DNA of 64,000 bases, taken from positions 1 through 64,000 of the forward strand of contig JAAYGY010000002.1 of assembly GCA_012735575.1 (NCBI GenBank), written 5' to 3'. This document shows, one piece after another, positions 45,197-55,545 of this stretch; positions within the stretch are counted from its first letter, which is position 1, and each line of letters opens with the position of its first letter. The DNA comes from Clostridiales bacterium. Lineage in GTDB: Bacteria; Bacillota; Clostridia; Caldicoprobacterales; UBA3941. The translations under genes were made by a program, and so were the position numbers. Under the pieces are notes generated by a model. That model saw nothing but the letters and a program-made list of their open reading frames with translations, ran no database searches and was not told the DNA's origin.

Positions 45197-46912
45197 ATGG
45201 CTAAAGAACTATTTGCTAGGAAGCAAAGGAAGGTAATACCCTTTGACCAAAGCGGTCAGTTTTATTATAGAAAAGCAAAAAAGCATATGAATAATAATAA
45301 TTATCTTGGTGCTTTAAATCTTTATAGAAAGGCAATAGAGAAGGAACCTCACAATATAGATTATCTCTTGGACCTAGCCGAGGTTTTTACAGAAATGGGA
45401 TGTTTTGATCAATCCAGTAGAGTACTGTTTACTGTTTTGCAAAAGGAGAAAGCAAGGATTGATTGTTATTTTGGCTTAGGATGTAATTTTTTAGGTATGC
45501 AGGATTACGATAGAGCAATTGAGTGTTTTGAGAAATATTTGGATGGGGATCCTCATGGAATATATTCAGAGGAAGCAAGAGATTTATTAGATTTATTGGA
45601 AGAATATGAATATTATGATGATGATTACGAAGGCTTTGCTTTGGCTACGGAGAGTATATATACCTTAGCAGCTGAAGGCAAGGATCTTCTAGATCAGGGT
45701 GAGTATAAAAAGGCAATTAACAAGCTGGAAAAAGTTATAAAACTAGAGCCTACCCTTACTTTTGTGAAGAATAATCTATCCTTGGCCTATTTTTGCGCTG
45801 GAAAGATTAATGAGGCTATAGAGATCAGTTTGGAAGTTTTGGATACGGATCCTCAAAATATACATGCCAACTGCAACATTTGTCTCTTTGTAAATGAGAG
45901 AGATGGCTCAGAAAGCAGCCAGAAATACCTAGATAAAATAGTTAATTTCAGAACAGAAGATCCGGAGGAGCTTCATAAAATCGCTGTAACTTTATGTGAA
46001 TTGAAAGAGCATAGTAAGGCAAACCGCATTTTGAAAAAATTATTGCAGTATAAGCCCTATGATGTTCGAATTCTTCATTATGTAGCCGTATCTCATTTTA
46101 ACCTTAAAGAATATAGAGAAGCTATTAAACATTGGAGGAAAATAAGCAAAATTGATCCGGACAACACCATAAGCGATTACTATATTCGCTTAGCACAGGA
46201 ATATCTTGATAACAAAGACATCAGCAGGGAGATATTTTATCATTTTCAAGTTCCATATGATGAAATTCTTCGCAGGATAAAGGAGCTAAATAGTATCCTA
46301 AAATTAGATGAGAGAGAATTACTAATAAGATGGAAAAATGATGATAACCTGATAACTTTGTTAAGATGGGGATTAGGACTCAATGATGATTTAATAAAGA
46401 AAGCGATATTAAATGTAGTAGCATCTTTTAATGATGAAAAAGCAGAGGAGTTCCTTCGAGAATTCCTACTTATGTTAAATGAAAGTGATGAGTTAAAAAC
46501 CGAAGCTCTAGGTCTGTTGAAACAGATGGCGGCTGAGGAGCCCTACTTAACCTATGTGGACGATGATTTAATGGAGGTAAAAGTAGACCTTTTAGATGAT
46601 GATTCATTTCAGATGCCCTTGGAAATGGAAATGGTACTTAATATAGCAGCTTTTAAAATGGAAGGTAGATATGAGAATGGATACAAAGAAATTATAGAAC
46701 AGATATGGACCAAATTTGTAAAATCCTTGTATCCCAATAAACTGCCCAGAATTAAAAAATATGAGGCTTGGGCAGCGGCATTAGAACTATATTACTGTAT
46801 GGATCAGGATATATACATTAAAAAGAAAGATATTGCCGACTATTATAATATAACCTATTCGGCTCTATATAATAATCTAAATAAGCTAAAGAGGGTGTTG
46901 GAGAATCAATAG
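45197..46912 (+). CDS. TPR protein with a C-terminal helix-turn-helix-like end
   Basis: A 571-residue soluble protein. At least six TPR-like repeats lie at about 20-340 (for example NNNYLGALNLYRKAIEKEP, QGEYKKAINKLEKVIKLEP, LKEYREAIKHWRKISKIDP). The C-terminal part (about 340-571) is helical, and its last 30 residues (KKKDIADYYNITYSALYNNLNKLKRVL) look like a winged/HTH unit. An acidic run lies near 465-490. The start ATG 45197 is preferred to ATG 45191 because GGGAG (45186-45190) would be too close to the latter. Function is unknown; it may be an adaptor that also binds nucleic acid. Confidence 0.72.
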   Translation: MAKELFARKQRKVIPFDQSGQFYYRKAKKHMNNNNYLGALNLYRKAIEKEPHNIDYLLDLAEVFTEMGCFDQSSRVLFTVLQKEKARIDCYFGLGCNFLGMQDYDRAIECFEKYLDGDPHGIYSEEARDLLDLLEEYEYYDDDYEGFALATESIYTLAAEGKDLLDQGEYKKAINKLEKVIKLEPTLTFVKNNLSLAYFCAGKINEAIEISLEVLDTDPQNIHANCNICLFVNERDGSESSQKYLDKIVNFRTEDPEELHKIAVTLCELKEHSKANRILKKLLQYKPYDVRILHYVAVSHFNLKEYREAIKHWRKISKIDPDNTISDYYIRLAQEYLDNKDISREIFYHFQVPYDEILRRIKELNSILKLDERELLIRWKNDDNLITLLRWGLGLNDDLIKKAILNVVASFNDEKAEEFLREFLLMLNESDELKTEALGLLKQMAAEEPYLTYVDDDLMEVKVDLLDDDSFQMPLEMEMVLNIAAFKMEGRYENGYKEIIEQIWTKFVKSLYPNKLPRIKKYEAWAAALELYYCMDQDIYIKKKDIADYYNITYSALYNNLNKLKRVLENQ

Positions 46913-46981
46913 CCCTCTTTAGCTAATAGTGTTTGGCTAAATATAAAGTTTTTCTGCCAGTTAAAAAGGGGGTTTTATAGT

Positions 46982-47182
46982 ATGAGATGGAGTGCTGTAT
47001 TAAAAGAATTTAGGGATAATAAGGGAATTGTCTGCCCCCAACATAGTCAAGAACACATTGCAATCCCTATTGAATACTTACCAAAAGGTTGTAGGGTGGG
47101 AGATGTTCTCCAGTTCAATGTTTCCTTTGATCCTTTTAGTACTATTTTGCTGATAAATGAATCAGATACCCAGGACAACTAG
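46982..47182 (+). CDS. DUF3006-like small protein
   Basis: A 66-residue protein. KGIVCPQHSQEHIAIPIEYLPKGCRVGDVLQFNVSF resembles DUF3006, whose members have a short beta fold with an IP...LPxG(x)xGD core. Function unknown. ATG 46982 follows AAAAAGGGGGT. It sits just upstream of ykvI. Confidence 0.6.
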   Translation: MRWSAVLKEFRDNKGIVCPQHSQEHIAIPIEYLPKGCRVGDVLQFNVSFDPFSTILLINESDTQDN

Positions 47183-47198
47183 ATATTTATTCATATTT

Positions 47199-47267
47199 GC
47201 TCTCCCGGTTAAATATATAGACATTAGATAATAGAATTCATAGCTGGATAAGTGATTCTGGGAGAGT
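47199..47267 (+). promoter_or_regulatory. Hairpin sequestering the ykvI ribosome binding site
   Basis: GCTCTCCCGG (47199-47208) pairs with CTGGGAGAGT (47258-47267) using two G-U pairs. The second arm contains the GGAGAG ribosome binding site, 10 bases before the ATG at 47277. A 49-base loop lies between. This may regulate translation. Confidence 0.45.
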
Positions 47268-47276
47268 GGGTTTTTC

Positions 47277-48317
47277 ATGTACAAAAATCATAAGCTGGCT
47301 GCAGCGGTTCAAATTGCATTTGCTTATGTGGGTACAGTGGTGGGGGCAGGCTTTGCATCTGGACAGGAAGTTATGGGCTTTTTCACCATTTATGGGGATA
47401 ATTCCTTATGGGCAATTTTGATATCTTCCTTCCTCTTTGTTTACATTGGAATCCAGATACTTCTGCTGGGAATGGAGCTTGGGGCTTCCTCATTTAAAAA
47501 ATTAATGGATACCATGTTTGGATTTCTCTCTCCTATAGTCAGTATATATCTTATCTTTGCTATGATGGTTATCAATATGGCTATGTTAGCTGGAGCTGGT
47601 GCAGTATTTCAAGAGTTTGGCAAAATGCCATATATAGTTGGGGTTATCATAACTGCACTGATAGCTATTGTAATTATTGGATATGGGATTAAAGGAGTAT
47701 TGTCCATAAATAAAATACTAATCACTGTTATTCTTGCATTTCAGTTTATAATAGTTTTCATCACCTTATTTAATAGATACAACTTTAAAGGTCAAATAAG
47801 CTTTATCCAGGCAGGACCTATTCATTTGATAAAGCAAGGTATATCTTATGCTTCCTTCAATATAATTCTTAGTACCGGAGTATTGGCAAAACTGGGGCAT
47901 GAGTTTAAGGATAGGGATACATTGGTAATGGGCGGCTTGATAGGCGGATGTATTCTGGGGTTTATGCTGCTGGTTCTTCATTTTTGTTTGCTGGCACATA
48001 TACCTGATATTTTCGATTATGAAATTCCAGTACTCTATATTATTTCTGATAATTCCTGGTTTTTCTCAATTCTTTATTCTTTTGTTGTATGGGGGGCTAT
48101 ACTTACAACCCTTGTAGGCAATTTATATTCAATGACTTCTTTTTTTCATGACAGATTTGGTATTAATCATTTAATTTCGGCTACATTAATAGTATGTTCA
48201 GCATCCTTTCTGTCTACCCTTGGTTTTTCATCTATTGTTAATACCCTTTATCCTATAGTAGGATTAATAGGGGTTATTTTTATAGTAGCCGTGTTTTTTT
48301 ATACAAGGAAATTATAA
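47277..48317 (+). CDS. YkvI-family membrane protein (LeuT-fold)
   Basis: A 346-residue protein with about ten hydrophobic segments. [26 protein letters not shown] matches the conserved first helix of the YkvI family (a LeuT/APC-like group). The rest ([21 protein letters not shown]) fits as well. The substrate is unknown. ATG 47277 sits 10 bases after GGGAGAG, which is part of a hairpin. Confidence 0.82.
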   Translation: MYKNHKLAAAVQIAFAYVGTVVGAGFASGQEVMGFFTIYGDNSLWAILISSFLFVYIGIQILLLGMELGASSFKKLMDTMFGFLSPIVSIYLIFAMMVINMAMLAGAGAVFQEFGKMPYIVGVIITALIAIVIIGYGIKGVLSINKILITVILAFQFIIVFITLFNRYNFKGQISFIQAGPIHLIKQGISYASFNIILSTGVLAKLGHEFKDRDTLVMGGLIGGCILGFMLLVLHFCLLAHIPDIFDYEIPVLYIISDNSWFFSILYSFVVWGAILTTLVGNLYSMTSFFHDRFGINHLISATLIVCSASFLSTLGFSSIVNTLYPIVGLIGVIFIVAVFFYTRKL

Positions 48318-48336
48318 TTTTTTTGAGGTGCAGAGG

Positions 48337-49677
48337 ATGACCTTACAAAATATTAGTATTCCTGAAAAAATTAGATTTGTATTAAATAAGCTTCACCAGG
48401 CTGGATTTGAAGCCTATGTTGTGGGTGGTTGTGTTCGGGATTCTCTACTGGGCAAAGAACCTTATGACTGGGATATTGCTACCTCTGCTACTCCTGAGGA
48501 GATAAAAAAGGTATTTGGAGGCTAGCAACAGATTGACACGGGTATTAAACATGGTACTGTGATGGTTCTTGTGGACGGGGAATTAATCGAGATTACAACC
48601 TATAGGATAGATGATCAGTATACCGATGGACGCAGACCAGATAAAGTATATTTTACTGATAGCATAATTGAGGATTTAAGGCGCAGGGATTTTACTATTA
48701 ACGCCTGTGCGATGACAGATAATCATATTATTGATCCTTTTGGAGGTCAGGAAGATTTAAAAAACAGTATAATACGTTGTGTAGGCAATCCAAAAGAACG
48801 CTTCACCGAAGATGCTCTTAGAATTCTCAGGGGAATTCGATTTGCATCAATTCTAGGGTTTCAGGTTGAAGACAGGACAAAAAAGGCTATGCTGGAATGC
48901 ATGCACTTACTTAGGAATATTTCCCAAGAACGCATAACCGCTGAATTTTGCAAGGCTTTGCTGGGAATAAAAGTGTATGATACTTTTAGGGAGTTTAGGG
49001 ATATAATTTTATTTTTAATACCTGAGACTGAAGCTATGGTTGGATTTGTGCAGTATAATGATCATCATATATACGATGTATATGAGCATTCTTTAAAATC
49101 TGTAGAATTAATTGAAAAAGATACTGTTTTAAGAGTCACCATGTTTTTTCATGATATTGGCAAGCCCTTATGCTTTTCAATGGATAATAATAGAATTGGT
49201 CATTTTTATGGACATGCTGATATATCTGCTCAAATAACCAAAAAAGTTTTAAGGAGAATGAGATTTTCAAATAGGGACACACAGGATATAGTCCAGTTAA
49301 TTAAATATCATAATAGACAAATAGCACGAACTAGGAAAAGTATTAACAGATTGCTTAGAGAAATAGGGGAGATCCAGTTTAGAAGATTATTAAAGGTAAA
49401 GAGAGCCGATGCTTTAGCCAAAAATCCCTTATACTTCAAGGAAAAGCTGGACCACCTGGATGCTATAGAAGAAATATTGGGTAATGTTCTGGCGGAGGGA
49501 GCCTGCATCAATCTAAAAGATTTGACTATTGACGGTCATGACCTTATTAAACTAGGGATTCCCCAGGGAAGAGAAATAGGGATTATTCTTAACAAGCTAT
49601 TGGACTTAGTAATCAATGAAGAAATAGAAAACAGTAGAGAAGTCTTACTAGAAAAAGCCAGAGAGTTCTTAGTATAG
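48337..49677 (+). pseudogene. CCA tRNA nucleotidyltransferase interrupted by an in-frame TAG
   Basis: The coding frame runs from ATG 48337 (GAGGTG upstream) to 49677 in a single frame, broken only by TAG at 48523-48525. The first part holds [10 protein letters not shown] and the catalytic [18 protein letters not shown], then the stop, then QQIDTGIKHGTVMVLVDG, RRRDFTINAC, ERFTEDALRILRGIRFA and a C-terminal HD domain (FFHDIGKPL). Without the stop it would be about 446 residues, normal for the family. It adds or repairs CCA on tRNAs. The two tRNA genes in this window already encode CCA. It is either a real nonsense mutation, a sequencing error, or read-through. Confidence 0.85.
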
Positions 49678-51840
49678 ATTTTCAAGCTTGGTACCTGGAT
49701 AAAAATGCTCAATAATTTCTAAATAGGATTTGCCCAATAGAGAAAGACCATAAGCCCCGTACTGGCTCATGCCAACTCCGTGTCCATATCCACCGCCAGT
49801 AAAGATAACCTGGGAAACCTCCCCCCTATTATCTCTGATTATGTCTATATAGAAAAAAGAACTAGGCAGAATGGGGAAGTCAGTAACAATGCTGTTATCA
49901 TGACGAAGTATCTGTATAGGCTTTTCACCAGGGATAAGATTAACAGGTTTTAAAAGCCGTCTAATATTGAGCTCTTTTATAACCCTATAAACTCCGCTGG
50001 TGGTAGTGATTTCTAGTTCCATAACATTGCCACCCTGACCTCTTTTAATAGGTGTAATGTTTTGTAGTTTTCCCAGGTTTTCAGGTATTGGTTGCTGACT
50101 AAAAGCTCCTTCATTATCCCGTGTCAGGACGAAAGCAGGTTGATTTTGCTGTAAGGCAGCTATATTTTGATTTAGCACAGCTTCGATTTGCTCTCGAGTC
50201 ATGGTAAAAGACCAACGGAAAAATGGGGAGAACTGGTCATAGCTTTCCAGATTTTTTTGGTTGATAAAAGCTCTAAAATTTTCCTCATTATAAAGGCTGG
50301 CTGCGTCTCCTTCAAATTGGGGCTGTGCAGATAAGTAAGGAATTTCTGTGCTGGGGAAAACATCCTCTATGCTCCATGTTTCATGAAAATTAGCAGTATA
50401 GCCACAAGAAGTAGAAAAGAAACGAGCATCAATAATTTCACCTTCATAAAGAGGGACCAGGCCCCGGGTTTGGTCAACAGCCTGTATGGCAATAGGATGT
50501 TCTTGGATATTGTTATACATCTGACTTGCTGTGCTGTCATCAACATGGGCACCTAGGCTTGCAAAACCTTTGGATTTCAGGCTTCTAACAGCATAGGCAC
50601 GAGCTGCAACAGCTTGAACCTTAAGGCTTTCAAGGCCAAACTTGATAGGCATTTCACTGGGTACAACAGAATACAGATATTCTTCCAGGTCTACCTCATT
50701 GATTATTGTTAATCCATTACCATTACTTGAAATTTCAATATTTCCTCTATATGGAGTGCCAGATAGCCCTTGAGTTTGAGCTCGAATAATACTGTTTAGG
50801 ATTATATTACCTCCATTTCTAGGAGAAATATACCAACGGTTGGAAGATGATGCGATTAAATTGCCATTACTATATAACTGTATGCCATTTTCCCCATCAT
50901 TCATAAAAACTATTTCCTGATCCTTTTCCATGTTAAACTCCATATCATCAACTATATTTTTTATATTTAGTCCATGACTAGATGATAATCTTACCTCTTG
51001 ATGAACAAGGCTTTGAAAATCTGTATTATTAAGAACAACACGTATTATATTATTTGGCATTCTATTTGGATTAACATATCCTATTAGGATCTTGTTTTTT
51101 GAAGAAGGGGGATAATACAAGGTAACATCCATTATGCCTACTGGCAATATGGAGCTTTTACTATATACCGGTTTATTGTTATAGATTTCATATATGTTCA
51201 ATGATGACTCAATGGGTATGTATCCTATGTGTGAATCTTCAATGTGGCTGGGTGATGCAGACATTACCCTGTTAAGATGAAGAGGTATCATATGTTCATA
51301 TAGAAGTATATAATCTTCTATTAGCACAAGGGAAAGAGGCATACCAATATTTATACTACTTTTTTGCGATGGGAAAACACAATATAGATGAGTTCCTGCC
51401 ACATCCATTTGATATTCAATATAATTATTACTTTTTTCTTTAGCTGCCAAGGGCACAGCTGCTTCAATATTGGCGATTTTAGGGAATTGGGTGATTAACC
51501 ATCTGTTTGATATTTTGGATAGAATAAACCATACAGGAACAGAACCATATTCAGTAGTAAGGGATACTTTGATTTTTACATTGTGTTCATATTTTTGAGA
51601 TTCCAATATTTTGTGATCTTTTATTATGTTTTCATCCATTAGAAGAGTAAGAAAAGCATCATCATGAAGCTCTGGTACTATATAATCTATCAAAGATATT
51701 CTGGACGATTTATTAATATTCTTTAAGAATTCATCCAGGTTTCTGACTGCTGGATTTTTTTTGACAAAAATAAACAATATAATAGCGACCAGGATTATGG
51801 TCAGGATAGAGTAAATATATGGTTTTTTTATATAACTCAT
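49669..51840 (-). CDS. SpoIID/LytB-domain protein with long N-terminal extracytoplasmic region
   Basis: A 723-residue protein with one N-terminal membrane anchor (IYSILTIILVAIILFIFV, residues 11-28) and the rest outside. Residues about 30-330 are unknown, probably beta-rich domains. The C-terminal ~390 residues carry the SpoIID core: EEYLYSVVPSEMPIKFGLESLKVQAVAARAYAV, the linking CGYTANF region, and GGGYGHGVGMSQYGAYGLSLLG. SpoIID-like proteins cut glycan strands during sporulation or in cell-wall remodelling. It converges on the cca gene, overlapping its end by 9 bases. It is much longer than SpoIID proper (~340). Confidence 0.85.
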   Translation of the reverse strand: MSYIKKPYIYSILTIILVAIILFIFVKKNPAVRNLDEFLKNINKSSRISLIDYIVPELHDDAFLTLLMDENIIKDHKILESQKYEHNVKIKVSLTTEYGSVPVWFILSKISNRWLITQFPKIANIEAAVPLAAKEKSNNYIEYQMDVAGTHLYCVFPSQKSSINIGMPLSLVLIEDYILLYEHMIPLHLNRVMSASPSHIEDSHIGYIPIESSLNIYEIYNNKPVYSKSSILPVGIMDVTLYYPPSSKNKILIGYVNPNRMPNNIIRVVLNNTDFQSLVHQEVRLSSSHGLNIKNIVDDMEFNMEKDQEIVFMNDGENGIQLYSNGNLIASSSNRWYISPRNGGNIILNSIIRAQTQGLSGTPYRGNIEISSNGNGLTIINEVDLEEYLYSVVPSEMPIKFGLESLKVQAVAARAYAVRSLKSKGFASLGAHVDDSTASQMYNNIQEHPIAIQAVDQTRGLVPLYEGEIIDARFFSTSCGYTANFHETWSIEDVFPSTEIPYLSAQPQFEGDAASLYNEENFRAFINQKNLESYDQFSPFFRWSFTMTREQIEAVLNQNIAALQQNQPAFVLTRDNEGAFSQQPIPENLGKLQNITPIKRGQGGNVMELEITTTSGVYRVIKELNIRRLLKPVNLIPGEKPIQILRHDNSIVTDFPILPSSFFYIDIIRDNRGEVSQVIFTGGGYGHGVGMSQYGAYGLSLLGKSYLEIIEHFYPGTKLENLY

Positions 51841-52013
51841 TCTATCACTCCCACAATATTGCTCATAGGTCTTCTACTGATTATTTACTAATCTATCTAA
51901 TCTTATAATACCATATATTATGTTTCTATAATTATATGATATTAATTTTTTATAAAAGTATGGAGATAGATTAAATTTCGTGTTAGAATGTTTATGAAAA
52001 GGGGTGGGAGACT

Positions 52014-53801
52014 TTGAAAAAACATATCTTTTTAATATTGTCCTTTATAATTTTTATTTCCACATTGGGAGTATGTGAATCTTTAGCTAGTGAAGATACG
52101 CCCAAATCATGGGATATTCATTCCTATGAGGCTATGATCCATGTGAACACTGACGGTTCAGTATCAGTAGAGGAATATGTGACATATAAGTTTAATAAAA
52201 ATTATACTGGTGTTGTAAGAAAAAATATTGACGCATTTGCTGCATCTGCAGTAGAAAATATAAGCATACACCATGTTTCTGAAGTCAATGAAGAAGATAT
52301 TAAAAAATCTAAGCTGGAGCAGATTAAATCGGATGCTTATGAGGTTTTATATGACCAGGAATATGGTTTTATTAACGGAATAGATATATCTGTAGATGCA
52401 GAAGAAAAACAAAAAACTCTGGTCTATAAATACACCTTATATGATCTAGTAGGTATATATAAGGATATGGCTTTGTTGGAATGGTCCTTTATTAACAAGG
52501 AGGATGGTCCTTGTCTGGGAGACATTTCTATTAGTGTACATATTCCCAAGGGAGGGGATGTAGAACTAACACAAGCTTTTTTACAGGGAGTTCTCTATAG
52601 TCAACAACTGCAAGATAATAGTGTTGTTCAATTTGATGCTAGCCTAATGACTGGTGAGGATGATCTAAGGCTACTATTGTTATTGCCTACTTCTATGGTT
52701 GCTGAAGGCAGAAAAATCATAGATAATGAAATAACTGAACAAGTTTTGGCTGACATGCAACAATATGAAGAAATGATAGGACAAGCCCGTCAAGCCTATG
52801 AAAGACGTCAATTAACAGTTAAGCTACTTACTATTCTTTCATGTGTCTTTATTGTCGGGGTATTGGCATTTCTTTTTGTAAAGTATGACAAGGACCCAAA
52901 AACGGGTATTAAAAAAACCTATGTAAATGAATTGCCAGCCAATTACTATACTCCTGCTGAGTTAGGGGTATTTATGAATAAAGGCAGGATAAGAGAGGAT
53001 TATATTATTGCTACTTTAATTGATTTAGTAAATAGAGGATATATAAAAGCAGAATCACAGGAAGAGGAAGGTTTTGTTCTTTCCCAAAATCCAGAAACAG
53101 ATACCAAGGATTTGAAAGCTCATGAGCAATATCTATTAATATGGCTTTTTGATGACTTCGGACATGGTTCTACCAATATATCCACCAAAGATTTTGAAAC
53201 ATGGATTAAAGATAGTAGTAATAGCCAACGTTATCAGTATAAATATAATACATGGAAGAAACTAGTTCTTGACCAGGCCGATAAATGGAAATTCTTCGAA
53301 AACGTTAAAAGGGCAAAACTCTATGGCTTACTTATTGGTGTTGTAGCCATTATACCTGGGGTTGTATTATACACAATGGGAGAAGCAGTAAAGGGTTTGG
53401 TAGTTGTGGGGTTGTCTCTGATTCTCATGGCATATTCTCAATTTATACGTAAGAGGACAAATTTTGGTGCTATCAATAATGTTCTGTGGAGGAGCTTTAA
53501 GAATTACTTAGAAAATCCTTTACAATCGGATTTACCTAAACCCAAATTGGATGTATGGGATAGGTTTTTAGCCTACAGTATTCCTATTAAAGGGGCTAAT
53601 TATATTATAGAACAGATAGCAAAATTATATGGTTCTGATAATTTAACAACTGAAAGCCTGTTCTTTCTACACAGGGATAACATGGACAAGACCAAAGCAT
53701 GGTTGGATTCAATGAAAAGTGATGATGTTTTTGGGGGCAAGTTTTTAGGCGCATTTAGTCTACCTCAATTAAAAAAGATTACTATAGATAAAAAAGGATG
53801 A
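52014..53801 (+). CDS. DUF2207-domain membrane protein
   Basis: A 595-residue protein. An N-terminal signal peptide (KKHIFLILSFIIFISTLGVCESLA) is followed by an extracytoplasmic DUF2207 domain (IHSYEAMIHVNTDGSVSVEEYVTYKF). A TM segment lies at about 272-290 and another pair at about 442-480, with a cytoplasmic winged-helix-like part between (RIREDYIIATLIDLVNRGYIKAE). TTG 52014 follows GGGGTGGGAG. The function is unknown. It is divergent from the SpoIID-type gene. Confidence 0.82.
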   Translation: MKKHIFLILSFIIFISTLGVCESLASEDTPKSWDIHSYEAMIHVNTDGSVSVEEYVTYKFNKNYTGVVRKNIDAFAASAVENISIHHVSEVNEEDIKKSKLEQIKSDAYEVLYDQEYGFINGIDISVDAEEKQKTLVYKYTLYDLVGIYKDMALLEWSFINKEDGPCLGDISISVHIPKGGDVELTQAFLQGVLYSQQLQDNSVVQFDASLMTGEDDLRLLLLLPTSMVAEGRKIIDNEITEQVLADMQQYEEMIGQARQAYERRQLTVKLLTILSCVFIVGVLAFLFVKYDKDPKTGIKKTYVNELPANYYTPAELGVFMNKGRIREDYIIATLIDLVNRGYIKAESQEEEGFVLSQNPETDTKDLKAHEQYLLIWLFDDFGHGSTNISTKDFETWIKDSSNSQRYQYKYNTWKKLVLDQADKWKFFENVKRAKLYGLLIGVVAIIPGVVLYTMGEAVKGLVVVGLSLILMAYSQFIRKRTNFGAINNVLWRSFKNYLENPLQSDLPKPKLDVWDRFLAYSIPIKGANYIIEQIAKLYGSDNLTTESLFFLHRDNMDKTKAWLDSMKSDDVFGGKFLGAFSLPQLKKITIDKKG

Positions 53802-53830
53802 GAGATAAAGTTTCTCTCATCTTTTTTAAC

Positions 53831-54655
53831 TTAATTTTGCCATTTTATAAGTTTTTTCTCTAACCAAGCAGTAAACTGATACATTAAAACCGCTGCAATT
53901 GAAAGTATAAATATGCTGGTCATAACTAGATCGAGCTTAAACACTTGACCGCCGTACACGATTAAATGACCTAGTCCTGCCTTGGAAACTAGGAATTCTC
54001 CAACAACAACTCCTACCCAGGACATACCCACATTGATTTTAAGAGCTGATATTATGGTAGGAATACTGGCAGGGAGGATAACTTTTTTGAGTATTTGTAG
54101 CTTTGTTGCCCCAAAGGTTTGAAGCAGTTTAATCTTGTCGGGATTGATCTCCAAAAAACCGTTGAGCACTGTAATGATAGTAACGATAAGGGATACCAAT
54201 AGAGCCATGGTTATAATAGCAAAAGGTCCTGCGCCAATCCATACAATGATAATGGGACCTAGTGCAACCTTAGGCAGACTATTTAGCACCACAAGATAGG
54301 GGTCAGCTACTTTGGCAGCAAAATCTGACCACCATAGTATTATTGCAATAGCTGTGCCAAATGCAGTTCCCAATATAAAGCCTACTATTGTTTCTAAGAT
54401 ACTGATGGAAATATGCATCCAAAGGGTTCCTTCCTCATGTAGACTTATCAAAGTATTTATTATTCTACTAGGCTGGCTAGTAATAAAGGCATCGATTATT
54501 TTAAGTCTGGCTGTCAACTCCCACAGTGCTATAAAAATAATCAGAATGCTTATTTGGGTAAGTCGTATTAAGAGTTTTCTTTTTTTAATTTTGGCAATAT
54601 ACTCTGCATGCTCTTTGGATACTGCTTTGTGATTATTCTTATTGTACATGTACAT
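53831..54655 (-). CDS. ABC transporter permease (SsuC/TauC type)
   Basis: A 274-residue membrane permease with about six TM helices. The ABC-interacting EAA motif is LLQTFGATKLQILKKVILPASIPTIISALK (E-A-A-type loop), and GMSWVGVVVGEFL follows. It is translationally coupled to the ATPase gene (overlap 17 bases), with GGAAGGAG before the ATG. The substrate is not shown by sequence; sulfonates, taurine, or a thiamin precursor are typical for this class. Confidence 0.88.
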   Translation of the reverse strand: MYMYNKNNHKAVSKEHAEYIAKIKKRKLLIRLTQISILIIFIALWELTARLKIIDAFITSQPSRIINTLISLHEEGTLWMHISISILETIVGFILGTAFGTAIAIILWWSDFAAKVADPYLVVLNSLPKVALGPIIIVWIGAGPFAIITMALLVSLIVTIITVLNGFLEINPDKIKLLQTFGATKLQILKKVILPASIPTIISALKINVGMSWVGVVVGEFLVSKAGLGHLIVYGGQVFKLDLVMTSIFILSIAAVLMYQFTAWLEKKLIKWQN

Positions 54656-55415
54656 CCAACTCCTTCCATATGGTGTTAAAGTACTGACGAAATTCTGGAG
54701 CTTGGCGACGGCTTATAGGGTTATCTCTTTCACTGGTTAGTTGAATTTCATGAATGCTCTTTATAGTAGCAGGTCTTTTACTTAGAACTATAACCCTGTC
54801 AGACATACTGATTGCTTCAGAAATATCATGGGTAACTAGTAGTGCAGTTTTACCCTCTTTTCGAATGATTGTGCTTACTTCATCAGACATTGCCAACCTC
54901 GTCTGATAGTCTAGAGCTGAGAAGGGTTCATCAAGTAATAAGATTTTAGGATCAACAGCAAGGGTGCGTATTAGAGCTGCTCGCTGTCTCATTCCTCCTG
55001 AGAGCTGATCTGGATAATGGTTTTTAAATTCCCCCAGACCATAGGTTTCTAGTAGTCTTTCTACCTTTTCTTTGGTTTCCCGGTTTGTCTTGCCATGGAT
55101 CTCAAGACCCAATAGTGCATTTTGCATTATAGTACGCCATTCAAAGAGATGATCTTGTTGTAACATGTACCCTACATCAGTTGAAGGACCTTCAACTTTT
55201 TTGCCATCTACTAGAATTTCTCCCTTAGTAGGTTTTATCAATCCTGCAATTAGAGAAAGTATAGTAGTTTTCCCACATCCACTGGGACCAACAATTCCAA
55301 TAAATTCTCCTTGTTTAACAGAGAAGGATATATCATTAACAGCGTGGGTTTCACCCTCCAGAGTATAATATTTCAAGGACACGTTTTTTAGGCTTACCAT
55401 ATCTTTTTTATTCAT
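54639..55415 (-). CDS. ABC transporter ATP-binding protein (SsuB/TauB type)
   Basis: A 258-residue ATPase: Walker A GPSGCGKTT, Q-loop YMLQQDHLFEW, signature LSGGMRQRAALIRTLA, Walker B ILLLDEPFSALD and the H-loop VTHDISEAI. It lies between the binding-protein gene and the permease. A terminator-like hairpin upstream (55514-55545) may lower its expression relative to the binding protein. Confidence 0.92.
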   Translation of the reverse strand: MNKKDMVSLKNVSLKYYTLEGETHAVNDISFSVKQGEFIGIVGPSGCGKTTILSLIAGLIKPTKGEILVDGKKVEGPSTDVGYMLQQDHLFEWRTIMQNALLGLEIHGKTNRETKEKVERLLETYGLGEFKNHYPDQLSGGMRQRAALIRTLAVDPKILLLDEPFSALDYQTRLAMSDEVSTIIRKEGKTALLVTHDISEAISMSDRVIVLSKRPATIKSIHEIQLTSERDNPISRRQAPEFRQYFNTIWKELDVHVQ

Positions 55416-55513
55416 ATATTCAGTCCCCCTTGCATGCGTAGATATATAGGTTTATATATGATTTCTAAAGGTTATGTTCATAATTCATTATATTCTCCGG
55501 CATATGATTTGTT

Positions 55514-55545
55514 AAACTAAAAGCCCCCTAGGGGGCTTTTAGTTT
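55514..55545. terminator. 32-base perfect palindrome between binding-protein and ATPase genes
   Basis: AAACTAAAAGCCCCC (55514-55528) and GGGGGCTTTTAGTTT (55531-55545) are exact reverse complements around TA. It has U-rich arms on the minus strand after the binding-protein gene. It likely terminates part of the transcripts. Confidence 0.75.

Noticed and set aside
48523-48525. Pyrrolysine insertion at the TAG
   Set aside because: Several unrelated genes in the window end in TAG normally, and a CCA-adding enzyme has no known need for pyrrolysine at this point.
48526-49677. Separate gene starting at 48559 for the C-terminal CCA-enzyme part
   Set aside because: No ribosome binding site precedes it, and it shares the exact frame with the upstream part, so it is one gene with an internal stop.
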